Assembly: GCF_004342165.1 (NCBI RefSeq)
Contig: NZ_SMAL01000007.1
Span: 121,243 to 185,242 of the forward strand
From: Natranaerovirga pectinivora
GTDB lineage: Bacteria > Bacillota > Clostridia > Lachnospirales > DSM-24629
Reading direction: 5' to 3'
DNA length: 64,000 bases
Shown here: in pieces, positions 7,698 to 19,242 of the stretch
Position numbering within the stretch: the first letter of the stretch is position 1
Layout: every line of letters begins with the position of its first letter
Program-made: the position numbers and the translations under genes
The notes under the pieces: generated by a model
Databases searched by the model: none
The model's input: only the letters and a program-made list of their open reading frames with translations
Told to the model about the DNA's origin: nothing

Positions 7698-8216
7698 ATG
7701 TCAGATACTACAAAATGGTATGTTGTTCATACTTATTCAGGTTATGAAAACAAAGTTAAGGCCAATATTGAAAAAATTATTGAAAACAGGAAGCTTCACG
7801 ATCAAATCACAGAAGTTATTGTTCCTTTGCATGATGTTGTGGAACTTAAAAATGGTACTAAAAAACAAGTTCAAAAGAAATTGTTTCCAGGTTATGTTCT
7901 ATTAAAAATGAATATGACTGATGAAACATGGTATGTAGTACGTAACACAAGAGGTGTTACAGGATTTGTTGGTCCAGCATCAAAACCAGTTCCATTATCG
8001 GAAGATGAAATCAAAGCATTAGGAATAAAAATTGATGAGATACAAATTGACATTGCTCTTGGTGATGTAGTAAAAATCATTACAGGACCTTTTGAAGGTT
8101 CAGTAGGGGTTGCTAAAGCTATCAATAACCATAAGAGAACGGTTACAGTACACTTATCTGTGTTTGGTAGAGAAACCCCTGTAGAGCTTAACTTTTCAGA
8201 GATTCAAAAAATGTAA
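7698..8216 (+). CDS. nusG: Transcription antitermination/elongation factor NusG
   Basis: A 172-residue NusG. The N-terminal NGN domain starts KWYVVHTYSGYENKVK, and the C-terminal KOW motif contains GDVVKIITGPFEGSVGVA. It binds the RNA polymerase clamp and links transcription to ribosomes or Rho. ATG 7698 is used because AAAGGTGA precedes it and it yields the standard MSDTTKWYVVHTYSG start; an in-frame upstream start would overlap secE. Confidence 0.97.
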   Translation: MSDTTKWYVVHTYSGYENKVKANIEKIIENRKLHDQITEVIVPLHDVVELKNGTKKQVQKKLFPGYVLLKMNMTDETWYVVRNTRGVTGFVGPASKPVPLSEDEIKALGIKIDEIQIDIALGDVVKIITGPFEGSVGVAKAINNHKRTVTVHLSVFGRETPVELNFSEIQKM

Positions 8217-8258
8217 TTAAATATTACGACGTAAGGGAAAACCTAAGCAACAAATATT

Positions 8259-8308
8259 TGTCTATCTAATGATAGACAGTGGGAGGGACATCCCCCGTTA
8301 AATACCAC
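8259..8308 (+). promoter_or_regulatory. Hairpin and L1-type leader element before rplK
   Basis: An 8-bp hairpin (TGTCTATC 8259-8266 with GATAGACA 8271-8278) is followed by GTGGGAGGG (8279-8287), a TCCC run and CCAC (8305-8308) that closes back on GTGG. The second part recurs before rplA. It is probably the mRNA site bound by ribosomal protein L1 for autoregulation of the L11 operon; this rests on position and form. Confidence 0.5.
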
Positions 8309-8330
8309 AATTTTCAGGAGGTGCGCTAAT

Positions 8331-8756
8331 ATGGCGAAAAAAATTACAGGTTACATTAAATTACAAATTCCTGCTGGTAAAGCAACACCAGCACCACCAG
8401 TTGGACCTGCATTAGGACAACACGGTGTTAATATTATGCAATTTACAAAAGAGTTTAATGCTAAAACGGCTGATCAAGCAGGTATGATTATTCCTGTTGT
8501 AATATCAGTATACCAAGACAGAAGTTTCAGTTTTATCACTAAAACGCCACCAGCTGCTATTTTATTAAAAAAAGCTGCTAAAATTGAATCTGGTTCTGGC
8601 GAACCAAACAGAAAAAAAGTAGCAACAATCTCAAGAGAAGAAGTTAAAAAAATCGCTGAATTAAAAATGGAAGATTTAAATGCTGCTTCAATTGATGCTG
8701 CTATCAGTATGATTTCTGGTACTGCTAGAAGTATGGGAATTGTTGTTCAAGACTAA
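8331..8756 (+). CDS. rplK: Ribosomal protein L11
   Basis: A 141-residue L11. The N-terminal domain contains the proline-rich [19 protein letters not shown] that is the thiostrepton region; the C-terminal RNA-binding domain runs from about residue 75. It forms the GTPase-associated centre with 23S rRNA and L10/L12. RBS AGGAGGTG precedes the ATG. It is followed by a second L1-type hairpin and rplA. Confidence 0.98.
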   Translation: MAKKITGYIKLQIPAGKATPAPPVGPALGQHGVNIMQFTKEFNAKTADQAGMIIPVVISVYQDRSFSFITKTPPAAILLKKAAKIESGSGEPNRKKVATISREEVKKIAELKMEDLNAASIDAAISMISGTARSMGIVVQD

Positions 8757-8776
8757 TTAATGTTGAAATTTAAAAC

Positions 8777-8807
8777 TGTGGGAGGGTTCACTCCCGATAT
8801 TACCACA
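8777..8807 (+). promoter_or_regulatory. L1-type element before rplA
   Basis: TGTGG (8777-8781) pairs with CCACA (8803-8807), and GGGAG (8780-8784) can alternatively pair with CTCCC (8791-8795). It matches the element at 8279-8308 and ends just before the rplA ribosome-binding site, a suitable place for translational feedback by L1. Confidence 0.5.
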
Positions 8808-8821
8808 AGGAGGTTAATAGT

Positions 8822-9517
8822 ATGAAAAGAGGAAAAAGATATCAAGAATTAGCTAAATTAGTTGATCGTACAAAAGCGTACGAAGTTAAGGAAGCTATTG
8901 ATTTAGTTCAAGAAGTTGCAAAAGCAAAATTTGATGAGACAGTTGAAGCACACATTAAGTTAGGTGTTGATAGCCGTCATGCAGATCAACAAGTTCGTGG
9001 TGCGGTTGTATTACCACACGGAACGGGTAAAGCTGTAAGAGTTCTTGTTTTTGCAAAGGGTGACAAACAAAAAGAAGCGGAAGCAGCAGGCGCTGATTTC
9101 GTAGGAGCGGAAGATTTAATTCCAAAGATCCAGAACGAAGGATGGTTAGAGTTTGACGTAGTAGTTGCTACTCCAGATATGATGGCTGTTGTTGGTCGTT
9201 TAGGACGTGTGCTTGGACCTAAAGGTTTAATGCCAAATCCAAAAGCAGGAACAGTTACTATGGATGTAGCTAAAGCAGTAGAAGATATTAAAGCTGGTAA
9301 AATTGAGTACAGATTAGATAAAACTAACATTATTCACGTTCCAATTGGTAAAGTATCATTTGGAAGTGAAAAGCTTTCAGACAACTTCCACACGTTAATG
9401 AATGCAGTTATAAAAGCAAAACCAGCAGCTGCTAAAGGACAATACCTACGTAGCGTAGCCATTACATCAACTATGGGACCTGGAATCAAAATTAATCCAG
9501 CAAAAATAACTGAATAA
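8822..9517 (+). CDS. rplA: Ribosomal protein L1
   Basis: A 231-residue L1 with the signatures MKRGKRYQ at the start, [20 protein letters not shown] in domain II, and a C-terminal return to domain I ([16 protein letters not shown]). It forms the mobile L1 stalk at the tRNA exit site and is a known translational repressor of its own operon in other bacteria. The ATG follows AGGAGG. The next unit (rplJL) has its own promoter directly after the stop. Confidence 0.98.
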   Translation: MKRGKRYQELAKLVDRTKAYEVKEAIDLVQEVAKAKFDETVEAHIKLGVDSRHADQQVRGAVVLPHGTGKAVRVLVFAKGDKQKEAEAAGADFVGAEDLIPKIQNEGWLEFDVVVATPDMMAVVGRLGRVLGPKGLMPNPKAGTVTMDVAKAVEDIKAGKIEYRLDKTNIIHVPIGKVSFGSEKLSDNFHTLMNAVIKAKPAAAKGQYLRSVAITSTMGPGIKINPAKITE

Positions 9518-9520
9518 GTA

Positions 9521-9549
9521 TTGACAACATAGATGTAAGGTGTTATAAT
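9521..9549 (+). promoter_or_regulatory. Promoter of rplJ-rplL
   Basis: Perfect TTGACA (9521-9526), a 17-nt spacer and perfect TATAAT (9544-9549). It begins 3 nt after the rplA stop codon. Confidence 0.9.
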
Positions 9550-9570
9550 TCCAAATGTCAATTGAATATT

Positions 9571-9700
9571 GGCCGTAGACAGTAGGTGTTATTATTATAA
9601 CATAAAGGGCAACCGCCTACCGAGGAATTGATTTGACTATTGTATAGTCTTATAAATTAATGATCAACCTCTCTGTCTATTTTGATAGAGAGGTTTTTTG
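9571..9700 (+). ncRNA. L10 leader with attenuator hairpin
   Basis: The untranslated leader of rplJ. The conserved block at 9571-9625 (GTAGACAGTAGGTG ... AAGGGCAACCGCCTACCGAG) is the form seen in Firmicutes L10 leaders, which bind the L10/L12 complex. It is followed by a terminator: AACCTCTCT (9666-9674) with AGAGAGGTT (9687-9695), then TTTT. Excess L10-L12 would favour termination. Confidence 0.8.
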
Positions 9701-9769
9701 GTAGATAAATGTCCTACGAAAATTAAGGTGGTAACACACTGATAAAGTAAGAAAGGTGGTGCAACCAGT

Positions 9770-10273
9770 ATGGCAAAAATTGAACAAAAATCATCAGTAG
9801 TAAATGAAATTAAAGCAAATATCGAAGGTGCTCAATCAATCGTTCTTGTAGATTATAGAGGTCTTACAGTAGAACAAGATACAGAACTTCGTAAAAATTT
9901 AAGAGAAGCAGGCATCACTTACAAAGTTTATAAAAACACAATGATGCGTTTTGCTTTTAAAGGTACAGAATTTGAATCATTAAACGATGATTTAGCTGGT
10001 CCAAGTGCTATTGCTATTAGTAAAGATGACGCTACAGCTCCTGCAAGAGTTCTTAGCGAAACTGCTAAAAAGTATACTAAACTTGAATTCAAGTGTGGTG
10101 TAGTAGATGGACAATACTATGATGGAGAAGGCATTAAATTAATTGCTTCAATCCCATCAAGAGACGAGTTACTTGGCAAGTTACTTGGAAGCATTCAGTC
10201 ACCAATTACCAATTTGGCAAGAGTGCTTAATCAAATCGCTGAAAAAAACGGTAGCGAAGTAGCTGCTGAATAA
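9770..10273 (+). CDS. rplJ: Ribosomal protein L10
   Basis: A 167-residue L10. The N-terminal RNA-binding domain contains SIVLVDYRGLTVEQDTELRK and YKVYKNTMMRFA; the C-terminal helix (from about 135) holds L7/L12 dimers. It forms the base of the stalk that recruits EF-Tu and EF-G. It lies 45 nt before rplL behind a regulatory leader that L10-L12 is expected to bind. Confidence 0.98.
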   Translation: MAKIEQKSSVVNEIKANIEGAQSIVLVDYRGLTVEQDTELRKNLREAGITYKVYKNTMMRFAFKGTEFESLNDDLAGPSAIAISKDDATAPARVLSETAKKYTKLEFKCGVVDGQYYDGEGIKLIASIPSRDELLGKLLGSIQSPITNLARVLNQIAEKNGSEVAAE

Positions 10274-10318
10274 TAACAAAAAACTAATTGAAAGAAAATT
10301 AATCGGAGGTGCTTTATA

Positions 10319-10690
10319 ATGGCAAAATTAACAGTTCAAGAATTTATTGAAGCTATAAAAGAATTATCAGTAATAGAATTAAACGATTTAGTTAAAGCTT
10401 GTGAAGAAGAGTTTGGAGTTTCTGCAGCAGCAGGTGTAGTAGTTGCAGCAGCAGGTCCAGCAGCAGCTGAAGAAGAAAAAACTGAATTCGACGTAGAAAT
10501 CACTAGCGCTGGAGCAAACAAAATTAAAGTAATCAAAGTAGTTCGTGAAATTACTGGATTAGGATTAAAAGAAGCTAAAGAATTAGTAGAAGGTGCTCCA
10601 AAAGTAGTTAAAGAAGGAGCTTCTAAAGACGAAGCTGAAGAATTAAAAGCTAAACTTGAAGAAGTTGGAGCTCAAATCACTCTTAAATAA
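10319..10690 (+). CDS. rplL: Ribosomal protein L7/L12
   Basis: A 123-residue L7/L12. An N-terminal dimerisation domain (about 1-33) is followed by an Ala/Gly/Pro-rich hinge, then the C-terminal factor-binding domain with [20 protein letters not shown] and [11 protein letters not shown]. It stimulates GTPase factors as the flexible stalk. It is followed at once by a terminator/attenuator before rpoB. Confidence 0.98.
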   Translation: MAKLTVQEFIEAIKELSVIELNDLVKACEEEFGVSAAAGVVVAAAGPAAAEEEKTEFDVEITSAGANKIKVIKVVREITGLGLKEAKELVEGAPKVVKEGASKDEAEELKAKLEEVGAQITLK

Positions 10691-10702
10691 TACAGCAATT
10701 CT

Positions 10703-10740
10703 AAAAGCTCTCAGTAATATTTTACTGGGGGCTTTTATAC
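10703..10740 (+). terminator. Terminator/attenuator after rplL
   Basis: AAAAGCTCTCAGTAA (10703-10717) pairs with TTACTGGGGGCTTTT (10722-10736) using two G-U type pairs and a short loop. It likely lowers read-through from rplJL into rpoBC. Confidence 0.8.
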
Positions 10741-11377
10741 TTGAAGAAAATTTGTTATGATCTATAAGTCAAAAATAAAAAGGTAATAGAGGCAGAAGTT
10801 AAGTTGAAAATGATATTGATTACATAAGTAATTAATTTTATATAAATTAAATATAGAAATGTTTGTGAATCTAGATAAAAACAATAACACTTTAATTATA
10901 AATTAAACTTGACTTGCTTGACTATATGTGTTAATATTTGATAATGCATTAGTATGGGTAGTTATGCTCATTATTAGAAAACTAAATAAATTAATTTCAT
11001 TTAATAATAATCTGCTTTTGCAGAGTCATAGGAATAGGAAAGTTCGCTCTGTTTTTTAGAGCTTGAAGTTTCCTGTTTCACACGAAATTAATAATATAAG
11101 TCTAAGTGGTAAAAAGTATCTTTTTTAGCAAAAACAGTAAAAATACGTATACTTGGAAAAAACTTGGAAATAATCTTAAAAGTTAACTAGTAAATTTAAA
11201 AAGGTAATTTGCAAAGGTCCTTACAAGGATTTGGAAATTATATTTTCAGTGAAGCTTGTGTCTCTTGGGAAGCAAGAGGTAGGCTAAGTCAATATGGTAT
11301 GATATTTTATGTCTTTATTTACATAATATGTTGTATCTTGTGATAAATTATATTTTTTCAAGGGGTGAAACGTCAAT
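10741..11377 (+). promoter_or_regulatory. rpoB promoter region and long leader
   Basis: About 640 bases without a gene. Candidate promoters are TTGACT (10909-10914) with TAATAT (10932-10937, 17-nt spacer) and TTGACT (10918-10923) with GATAAT (10940-10945, 16-nt spacer). This leaves a leader of over 400 nt. Inside it are a two-part hairpin (AGGAAA 11036-11041 with TTTCCT 11069-11074; GCTCT 11046-11050 with AGAGC 11058-11062), flanking arms ATTAATTTC and GAAATTAAT, and a hairpin CTCTTG (11262-11267) with CAAGAG (11273-11278). No known riboswitch class is recognised. Confidence 0.5.
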
Positions 11378-14300
11378 ATGGAAAAAAACAGGATTCGTCC
11401 TACAAAGATTGGCAAAGGTCAAAGGATGACTTATTCAAGACAAAAAGAAGTTCTTGAAATGCCAAACTTAATTGAAGTTCAAAAAAACTCCTATAAATGG
11501 TTTTTAGAAGAAGGGTTAAAAGAAGTATTTGAAGATATTTCTCCAATATCTGATTACAGTGGTAACCTTATTCTTGAATTTGTGGACTTTTATCTTAATG
11601 AAGACGATGTTAAATACACAATTGAAGAGTGTAAGGAAAGAGATGCTACATATGCAGCTCCACTTAAAGTAAAAGTAAGGCTTATTAACAAGGAAAAAGA
11701 CGAAATTAATGAGCATGATATTTTTATGGGTGACTTACCACAAATGACCGAAACAGGAACCTTTATAATTAATGGTGCTGAAAGGGTAATAGTAAGTCAA
11801 TTAGTTCGTTCGCCAGGTATTTATTATGATGTTCAATATGATAAAATTGGTAAGGAGCTATATTCTGCTACTGTTATTCCTAACAGAGGAGCTTGGTTAG
11901 AATATGAAACAGATTCAAATGACATTTTTTATGTTCGTGTAGATAGAACGAGAAAAGTGCCTATTACTGTATTAATCCGTTCTCTAGGTATAGGTACAGA
12001 TGCAGAAATTAAGGAGCTTTTTAGTGAAGAGCCAAAAATTCTTGCGAGTATTGAAAAAGACAGTACTAAATCCTATGAAGAAGGTTTAATTGAAATCTAC
12101 AAACGTATTAGACCAGGTGAACCACCAACAGTTGAAAGTTCAGAATCTTTATTAAATAGTATGTTCTTTGATCCAAGAAGATACGATTTAGCAAAGGTTG
12201 GACGTTATAAATTCAACAAAAAATTAGCATTTAAAAACCGTGTTAGAGGTTTTGCTTTAGCAGAAGCGGTTGTTTCAGCTGATACAGGTGAAGTTATTGC
12301 AGATGCTGGTGAGATTATAACAGAAGAACTTGCAGTACAAATTCAAAATAGTGCAGTGCCATATATATGGGTAAATACAGATGAGCGTAAAGTAAAAGTA
12401 TTATCCAATTTAATGGTAGACATAAAAGAGCATATTGATGTTGACCCTAAAGAATTAGGCATCACAGAGCCGGTTTATTATCCAGCATTAAAAGAAATAT
12501 TAGAAAAATATGATGACATAGATGAAATAAAAGAAGTTATTAAGAAAAGCATTAATTCTTTAATTCCAAAACATATTACAAAAGAAGATATTTTAGGTTC
12601 AATTAACTATAATATTCATTTAGAGTATGGTCTTGGACATAAAGACGATATTGACCATTTAGGTAATAGAAGAATTCGTGCTGTTGGAGAATTGCTACAA
12701 AATCAATATAGAATTGGTTTATCAAGAATGGAACGTGTTGTTAGAGAACGTATGACAATACAAGACATCGAAGGTGTATCTCCTCAAACCCTTATTAATA
12801 TAAGACCAGTGACAGCTGCAGTAAAAGAATTCTTTGGAAGTTCTCAGTTATCACAGTTTATGGATCAACCTAACCCATTAGCAGAGTTAACACATAAAAG
12901 ACGTTTATCTGCACTAGGTCCAGGGGGTCTATCAAGAGAGAGAGCTGGTTTCGAGGTTAGGGACGTTCACCATTCTCATTATGGTAGAATGTGTGCTGTA
13001 GAAACACCAGAGGGTCCAAATATCGGACTAATCAACTCCCTTGCAACTTATGCAAGAATTAATGATTATGGATTTATTGAAGCACCATATAGAAAAATAG
13101 ACAAATCTGGTGAAGAACCAGTTGTAACAGAGGAAATTGTTTATTTAACAGCAGATGAAGAAGACAACTACAGAGTTGCTCAAGCCAATGAACCATTAGA
13201 TGAGCAAGGCAGATTTGTTAACAATCACGTTACAGGACGTCATAATGAAGATATTATTGATGTAGAAAAAGATAAAATTGACCTAATGGACGTTTCTCCT
13301 AAACAGGTATTTTCTGTTGCTACATCATTGATTCCTTTCCTTGAGAATGATGATGCCAACCGTGCCTTAATGGGATCAAACATGCAACGTCAGGCAGTAC
13401 CACTTTTAACAACTGAAGCACCTGTAGTAGGTACAGGGATGGAGCATAAGTCTGCTGTAGATTCAGGGGTAGTAAAGGTTGCTAAAAATGCAGGTATTGT
13501 TGAAAAAGCATCTGCTAGAGAGATTATCATTAAAACAGAAGACGGTAAAAAAGATGTTTATAAATTATTAAAATTCTCACGAAGTAATCAAGGTACATGT
13601 ATTAATCAACGTCCTATTGTTGTAAAAGGTATGCATGTAGAAAAAGGCGAAGTAATTGCTGATGGACCATCAACATCTCAAGGTGAATTAGCAGTAGGTA
13701 AGAACCCACTGATTGGATTTATGACTTGGGAAGGATACAACTTCGAGGATGCTATTTTAATAAGTGAAAGACTTACTCAAGATGATGTTTATACATCTAT
13801 CCATATAGAAGAATACGAAGCAGAATCAAGGGATACAAAATTAGGACCAGAAGAAATAACAAGAGATGTACCAGGTGTAGGTGATGAGGCCCTTAAAGAT
13901 TTAGATGAGCGAGGAATCATTAGAATTGGTGCAGAAGTGATATCAGGAGATATTCTAGTTGGTAAAGTTACACCAAAAGGTGAAACGGAATTAACAGCAG
14001 AAGAAAGATTGTTACGAGCTATTTTCGGTGAGAAGGCTAGAGAAGTAAGAGATACTTCCTTAAGAGTGCCTCATGGAGAATCAGGAATAATCGTCGATGT
14101 AAAAGTATTTACAAGAGAAAATGGGGATGAATTACCTCCAGGTGTAAATCAATCTGTAAGAGTATACATTGCTCAAAAGAGAAAAATTTCAGTTGGGGAT
14201 AAAATGGCAGGAAGACATGGTAATAAAGGGGTTATCTCTAGAATATTACCAGCGGAAGATATGCCTTTCTTACCAAATGGTAGACCACTGGATATCGTAC

Positions 14301-15247
14301 TAAATCCACTAGGGGTTCCATCACGTATGAACATCGGTCAGGTATTAGAAGTCCATTTAGGATTAGCGGCAAAAGCCTTAGGTTTTAACATTGCTACACC
14401 TGTATTCGATGGTGCAAACGAGTTTGATATTATGGATACTTTAGACTTAGCTAATGATTATGCCAATATGCCTTGGGATGAATTTACAGATAAATGGAAA
14501 GACGTGTTACACCCAGGTATTTATGAGTATTTAGAGAACAATAAAGCTCACAGATTAGAATGGGCTGGCGTACCAATTACTAGAGACGGTAAAATACCTC
14601 TTAGAGATGGACGTACAGGAGAATATTTTGATAGTAAAGTAACTGTAGGATATATGCATTACCTAAAACTTCATCACTTAGTTGATGATAAAATCCATGC
14701 TCGTTCAACTGGACCATACTCACTGGTTACACAACAACCATTAGGTGGTAAAGCTCAGTTTGGTGGACAAAGATTTGGAGAGATGGAAGTTTGGGCACTA
14801 GAGGCATATGGCGCAGCATACACACTTCAAGAAATATTAACAGTAAAATCGGATGACGTAGTTGGACGTGTTAAAACTTATGAAGCGATCATTAAAGGTG
14901 AAAACATTCAAGAACCAGGGACGCCAGAATCCTTTAAAGTATTATTAAAAGAGCTTCAGTCATTAGCACTTGATGTTAAAGTATTAAAAGATGATGCAAC
15001 TGAAATCGAAATTCACGAAAGTATTGATGAAGCTGATGAAGATTTAGTAGTTAATATTGAAGGAAGAGAAGATGAAATAATAGAAGCATCAAGGCCATAT
15101 AGTGAGTTTGTACCAAATTCTGATGACGAAGATTCGTTATTTGCAGATGAAGAAGATGACGACAGTGATGATATAGATTTTGACTTAGAGAAAGAATTTA
15201 TAATAACATCTGAAGACGACGATTCACTATTCGATGACGAAGATTAG
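11378..15247 (+). CDS. rpoB: RNA polymerase beta subunit
   Basis: A 1289-residue RpoB. The rifampicin pocket ([30 protein letters not shown]) has the residues of sensitive enzymes at the D516, H526 and S531 equivalents. Later blocks ([34 protein letters not shown] region) are intact. The protein ends in an unusual acidic tail of about 70 residues rich in Asp/Glu, beyond the usual beta C-terminus. GGGGTGAAA precedes the ATG. It lies 17 nt before rpoC. Confidence 0.98.
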   Translation: MEKNRIRPTKIGKGQRMTYSRQKEVLEMPNLIEVQKNSYKWFLEEGLKEVFEDISPISDYSGNLILEFVDFYLNEDDVKYTIEECKERDATYAAPLKVKVRLINKEKDEINEHDIFMGDLPQMTETGTFIINGAERVIVSQLVRSPGIYYDVQYDKIGKELYSATVIPNRGAWLEYETDSNDIFYVRVDRTRKVPITVLIRSLGIGTDAEIKELFSEEPKILASIEKDSTKSYEEGLIEIYKRIRPGEPPTVESSESLLNSMFFDPRRYDLAKVGRYKFNKKLAFKNRVRGFALAEAVVSADTGEVIADAGEIITEELAVQIQNSAVPYIWVNTDERKVKVLSNLMVDIKEHIDVDPKELGITEPVYYPALKEILEKYDDIDEIKEVIKKSINSLIPKHITKEDILGSINYNIHLEYGLGHKDDIDHLGNRRIRAVGELLQNQYRIGLSRMERVVRERMTIQDIEGVSPQTLINIRPVTAAVKEFFGSSQLSQFMDQPNPLAELTHKRRLSALGPGGLSRERAGFEVRDVHHSHYGRMCAVETPEGPNIGLINSLATYARINDYGFIEAPYRKIDKSGEEPVVTEEIVYLTADEEDNYRVAQANEPLDEQGRFVNNHVTGRHNEDIIDVEKDKIDLMDVSPKQVFSVATSLIPFLENDDANRALMGSNMQRQAVPLLTTEAPVVGTGMEHKSAVDSGVVKVAKNAGIVEKASAREIIIKTEDGKKDVYKLLKFSRSNQGTCINQRPIVVKGMHVEKGEVIADGPSTSQGELAVGKNPLIGFMTWEGYNFEDAILISERLTQDDVYTSIHIEEYEAESRDTKLGPEEITRDVPGVGDEALKDLDERGIIRIGAEVISGDILVGKVTPKGETELTAEERLLRAIFGEKAREVRDTSLRVPHGESGIIVDVKVFTRENGDELPPGVNQSVRVYIAQKRKISVGDKMAGRHGNKGVISRILPAEDMPFLPNGRPLDIVLNPLGVPSRMNIGQVLEVHLGLAAKALGFNIATPVFDGANEFDIMDTLDLANDYANMPWDEFTDKWKDVLHPGIYEYLENNKAHRLEWAGVPITRDGKIPLRDGRTGEYFDSKVTVGYMHYLKLHHLVDDKIHARSTGPYSLVTQQPLGGKAQFGGQRFGEMEVWALEAYGAAYTLQEILTVKSDDVVGRVKTYEAIIKGENIQEPGTPESFKVLLKELQSLALDVKVLKDDATEIEIHESIDEADEDLVVNIEGREDEIIEASRPYSEFVPNSDDEDSLFADEEDDDSDDIDFDLEKEFIITSEDDDSLFDDED

Positions 15248-15264
15248 AAAGGGGTGTCGTTCCA

Positions 15265-18200
15265 ATGCCAGCTGGTAATTTAGATCAAGCAATAAACTTT
15301 GATGCAATCCGTATAGGTTTGTCTTCTCCAGAACGTATAAGAGAATGGTCTCGCGGAGAGGTAAAAAAACCAGAAACCATCAACTACAGAACATTAAAAC
15401 CAGAAAAAGAAGGTTTGTTCTGTGAAAAAATATTCGGGCCTAGTAAAGACTGGGAATGTCACTGTGGTAAATATAAAAAAATACGTTATAAAGGTGTTGT
15501 TTGTGACCGTTGTGGCGTAGAAGTAACAAAATCAAAAGTAAGAAGAGAGAGAATGGGGCATATTGAATTAGCTGCTCCTGTATCTCATATTTGGTATTTC
15601 AAAGGGATACCAAGTAGAATGGGACTTATCCTTGATATGTCACCAAGAATCTTAGAAAAAGTACTGTATTTTGCATCATATATTGTATTAGATCCAGGTG
15701 AAACAGGATTGCAATACAAACAAATTCTTACTGAAAAAGAATACCGTGATGCATATGATAAATACGGTAATAAATTTAGAGCTGGAATGGGTGCAGAATC
15801 CATTAAAGAAGTTCTAGAAAACATTGATTTAGAAAAAGAAGGTAAAGAACTTAGAAAAGGTCTTAAAGAAGCAACTGGACAAAAAAGAGCAAGAATTATT
15901 AAAAGACTAGAAGTAGTTGAAGCTTTCCGTGGATCTACTAATAGCCCTGCTTGGATGATTCTTTCTGTAATACCAGTAATACCACCAGACCTAAGACCAA
16001 TGGTACAGTTAGATGGTGGTCGTTTTGCAACATCAGACCTTAACGACTTATACAGAAGAGTAATTAATAGAAACAATAGATTAAAAAGGTTATTAGATCT
16101 TGGAGCACCAGATATCATTGTAAGAAATGAAAAAAGAATGCTTCAAGAAGCAGTTGACGCACTAATTGATAATGGTCGTCGTGGAAGACCGGTTACAGGA
16201 CCAGGTAACCGTCCATTAAAATCATTATCAGACATGTTAAAAGGTAAGCAAGGTCGTTTTAGACAAAACTTACTTGGAAAACGTGTTGACTATTCTGGTC
16301 GTTCAGTTATCGTAGTTGGACCTGATTTAAAAATATACCAATGTGGTCTTCCAAAAGAAATGGCTATTGAATTGTTCAAACCATTTGTTATGAAAAAACT
16401 TGTTGGAGATGGATTAGCACATAATATTAAATCAGCTAAAAAGATGGTAGAGAGACTTCAATCAGAAGTTTGGGATGTATTAGAAGAAGTTATTAGAGAG
16501 CATCCGGTTATGTTAAACCGTGCCCCTACACTTCACCGTTTAGGTATTCAAGCATTTGAACCTGTACTAGTAGAGGGTAAAGCCATTAAGCTTCATCCAC
16601 TTGTATGTTCTGCTTATAATGCAGACTTTGATGGGGATCAGATGGCGGTTCACGTTCCATTATCAGTAGAAGCTCAAGCTGAATGTAGATTCTTATTATT
16701 ATCATCTAATAACTTATTAAAACCTTCTGATGGAGCACCAGTTGCGGTACCATCACAGGATATGGTACTTGGAATATATTACCTTACTCTTGAAAAAGAT
16801 GGTGAAAAAGGTGAAGGTAAAAGTTTCAAGAGCGAAAATGAAGCAATTCTTGCCTATGAAAATGGAGTAGTTACTCTACATGGTAAAATAAATGTAAGAA
16901 GAACAATGACAATTGATGGAGAAATCCAATCAAAAATTGTTAAAACTACAGTTGGTAGAATAATATTTAATGAGGCAATACCTCAAGATTTACGATATGT
17001 AGATAGAACAATAAAAGAAAACTTATTCGAATATGAAGTAAACTTCTTAGTAGGTAAAAAACAACTGCAAAGTATATTAGATAAAATTATTAATTTCCAC
17101 GGATCTACTATGACTGCTGAAGTTTTAGATAATATCAAAAAACTTGGTTTTAAATACTCTACAAGAGGTGCTATATCAGTTTCTGTATCTGACATGGAAG
17201 TACCAGAAGCAAAACCTGAGATTCTTGCAGAAGCAGAAAAAACTGTTGAAAAAATAACAAAGCAATTCCGTCGTGGTTTCTTAACCAATGAAGAACGTTA
17301 CCAAAAAGTTATTCAAACATGGAAAGAAGCCGATGATAAAATAACAAAAGCGCTACTATCAGGACTTGATAAATATAATAATATATTTATGATGGCTGAT
17401 TCAGGAGCCCGTGGTTCTGATAAGCAGATTAAACAGTTAGCTGGTATGCGTGGTCTTATGGCCAATACGTCAGGTCACACATTCGAGTTACCAATTAAAT
17501 CAAACTTCCGTGAAGGTCTTGACGTATTAGAATACTTCAACTCTGCTCACGGTGCTAGAAAAGGTCTTGCAGATACGGCTTTACGTACTGCTGACTCAGG
17601 ATACCTTACTAGACGTCTAGTTGACGTTTCTCAAGATGTTATCATTAGAGAAATTGATTGTGGACATAGCACTGGATATATACCAGGGTTAGAAATAAAA
17701 GCATTTAAAGATGGTGCAGAGGTTATTGAAAGCCTTCAAGAAAGATTAACAGGCAGATATGCTGTTGAAGATATAGTCCATCCAGAAACAAAAGAAGTAC
17801 TTGTTAAATCAAATAAAATGATCTATCCATTAAAAGCTGCAAACATTGTGGATGCTGGTATAGAAAAAGTTAAGATAAGAACTGTATTAACTTGTCGTTC
17901 AAATCTTGGAGTATGTGCTAAGTGTTATGGTGCCAATATGGCAACAGCACAGCCAGTTCAAGTTGGAGAAGCAGTAGGTATTATTGCAGCTCAATCCATC
18001 GGGGAACCTGGTACACAGCTTACAATGAGAACATTCCATACAGGTGGTATTGCCGGAGAAGATATCACACAAGGTTTACCTCGTGTTGAGGAGTTATTTG
18101 AAGGTAGAAAACCAAAAGGTCTAGCAATTATTGCAGAATTCGGTGGTATTGCTGTAATAAAAGATACTAAGAAAAAACGTGAAGTTATCATTACAAATAA

Positions 18201-18834
18201 TGAAACTGGGGAATCAAAAGCTTACTTAATACCTTATGGTTCAAGAATCAAAATCCAAGATGGAGATATTCTTGAAGCAGGGGATGAGCTAACAGAAGGT
18301 AGTATCAATCCTCACGATATTCTTAAAATCAAAGGCGTTCGTAGTGTTCAAGACTATATGATCAAAGAAGTTCAAAATGTTTATAGGTTACAGGGTGTTG
18401 AGATTAACGATAAACATATTGAAGTAATTGTTCGTCAAATGCTTAAGAAAATAAGAATAGAAGATGCTGGAGATGCTGATTTCTTACCAGGAACATTAGT
18501 AGATAGACTTGAGTTTGAAGCTGCAAATGAAAAGTTAAGAAATGATGGCTTAGAAGAAGCAGTAGGAAATCAAGTATTACTTGGTATTACAAAAGCTTCA
18601 TTAGCAACAAACTCCTTCTTATCAGCTGCATCATTCCAAGAGACAACTAAAGTCTTAACAGAAGCTGCGATAAAAGGAAAAATAGATCCACTAATTGGAT
18701 TAAAAGAAAACGTAATCATTGGTAAATTAATTCCAGCAGGTACGGGAATGCCAAGATACCGTGATGTTGAAGTATATAAAACTAACTATGATTACGATAA
18801 TGATAATGAAGAGCTAGACTTAGATCTAGAGTAA
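15265..18834 (+). CDS. rpoC: RNA polymerase beta' subunit
   Basis: A 1189-residue RpoC. The N-terminal zinc ribbon ([20 protein letters not shown]) is followed by the catalytic NADFDGDQM with its three Mg-binding Asp, the bridge/trigger region ([19 protein letters not shown]) and a second zinc site ([13 protein letters not shown]). Like the beta subunit it ends in an acidic stretch ([12 protein letters not shown]). It is co-transcribed with rpoB and followed by a strong terminator. Confidence 0.98.
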   Translation: MPAGNLDQAINFDAIRIGLSSPERIREWSRGEVKKPETINYRTLKPEKEGLFCEKIFGPSKDWECHCGKYKKIRYKGVVCDRCGVEVTKSKVRRERMGHIELAAPVSHIWYFKGIPSRMGLILDMSPRILEKVLYFASYIVLDPGETGLQYKQILTEKEYRDAYDKYGNKFRAGMGAESIKEVLENIDLEKEGKELRKGLKEATGQKRARIIKRLEVVEAFRGSTNSPAWMILSVIPVIPPDLRPMVQLDGGRFATSDLNDLYRRVINRNNRLKRLLDLGAPDIIVRNEKRMLQEAVDALIDNGRRGRPVTGPGNRPLKSLSDMLKGKQGRFRQNLLGKRVDYSGRSVIVVGPDLKIYQCGLPKEMAIELFKPFVMKKLVGDGLAHNIKSAKKMVERLQSEVWDVLEEVIREHPVMLNRAPTLHRLGIQAFEPVLVEGKAIKLHPLVCSAYNADFDGDQMAVHVPLSVEAQAECRFLLLSSNNLLKPSDGAPVAVPSQDMVLGIYYLTLEKDGEKGEGKSFKSENEAILAYENGVVTLHGKINVRRTMTIDGEIQSKIVKTTVGRIIFNEAIPQDLRYVDRTIKENLFEYEVNFLVGKKQLQSILDKIINFHGSTMTAEVLDNIKKLGFKYSTRGAISVSVSDMEVPEAKPEILAEAEKTVEKITKQFRRGFLTNEERYQKVIQTWKEADDKITKALLSGLDKYNNIFMMADSGARGSDKQIKQLAGMRGLMANTSGHTFELPIKSNFREGLDVLEYFNSAHGARKGLADTALRTADSGYLTRRLVDVSQDVIIREIDCGHSTGYIPGLEIKAFKDGAEVIESLQERLTGRYAVEDIVHPETKEVLVKSNKMIYPLKAANIVDAGIEKVKIRTVLTCRSNLGVCAKCYGANMATAQPVQVGEAVGIIAAQSIGEPGTQLTMRTFHTGGIAGEDITQGLPRVEELFEGRKPKGLAIIAEFGGIAVIKDTKKKREVIITNNETGESKAYLIPYGSRIKIQDGDILEAGDELTEGSINPHDILKIKGVRSVQDYMIKEVQNVYRLQGVEINDKHIEVIVRQMLKKIRIEDAGDADFLPGTLVDRLEFEAANEKLRNDGLEEAVGNQVLLGITKASLATNSFLSAASFQETTKVLTEAAIKGKIDPLIGLKENVIIGKLIPAGTGMPRYRDVEVYKTNYDYDNDNEELDLDLE

Positions 18835-18838
18835 AAAG

Positions 18839-18864
18839 TGAAGCCTTAGGGCTTCATTTTTTTA
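18839..18864 (+). terminator. Terminator after rpoC
   Basis: TGAAGCC (18839-18845), loop TTAG, GGCTTCA (18850-18856), then a run of T. Confidence 0.92.
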
Positions 18865-18904
18865 CTTGCTATACCATAACAAAAAAAGAAAACTCAAAAA
18901 AACC

Positions 18905-18933
18905 TTGACAATTGTATTTATATTTGATAAAAT
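18905..18933 (+). promoter_or_regulatory. Promoter of the str operon (L7Ae-rpsL)
   Basis: TTGACA (18905-18910), a 17-nt spacer, TAAAAT (18928-18933). Confidence 0.8.
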
Positions 18934-18988
18934 TCATCAGTGTGCATTCTTGAAAATAGTTTATGAACCTAAAGAGGTGAGGGATTAA

Positions 18989-19231
18989 ATGCACAGATTA
19001 AAACAGGAACCTAAAGTAATAGGGACCAAACAAACCATTAGAGCACTTGATAAAGGGATTGCAGAAACATTATTTGTTGCAAAAAACGCACAAAAGCAAG
19101 TAACTTTAAGAGCTCTAGAACTTGCTGAACGTCAAGGAATTGATGTAGTATTTGTTGATACTATGGAAGAACTTGCCAAAGCATGTGAAGTTGAAGTTGA
19201 AACGGCAACCGCAGCACTTATAAAAAATTAG
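18989..19231 (+). CDS. L7Ae-family K-turn-binding ribosomal protein
   Basis: An 80-residue L7Ae/L30e-family protein of the YbxF type. It contains [19 protein letters not shown] and the C-terminal [20 protein letters not shown]. Such proteins bind kink-turn RNAs; in Bacilli and Clostridia the gene sits between rpoC and rpsL, as here. Its cellular RNA targets are not well established. It is the first gene behind its promoter, and rpsL begins 11 nt later. Confidence 0.9.
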   Translation: MHRLKQEPKVIGTKQTIRALDKGIAETLFVAKNAQKQVTLRALELAERQGIDVVFVDTMEELAKACEVEVETATAALIKN

Positions 19232-19242
19232 GAGGTGAAATA

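Noticed and set aside
15585..16118. A 177-codon reverse frame inside rpoC
   Set aside because: It is a shadow of the conserved beta' coding sequence, with a Ser/Leu-rich product typical of antisense frames.
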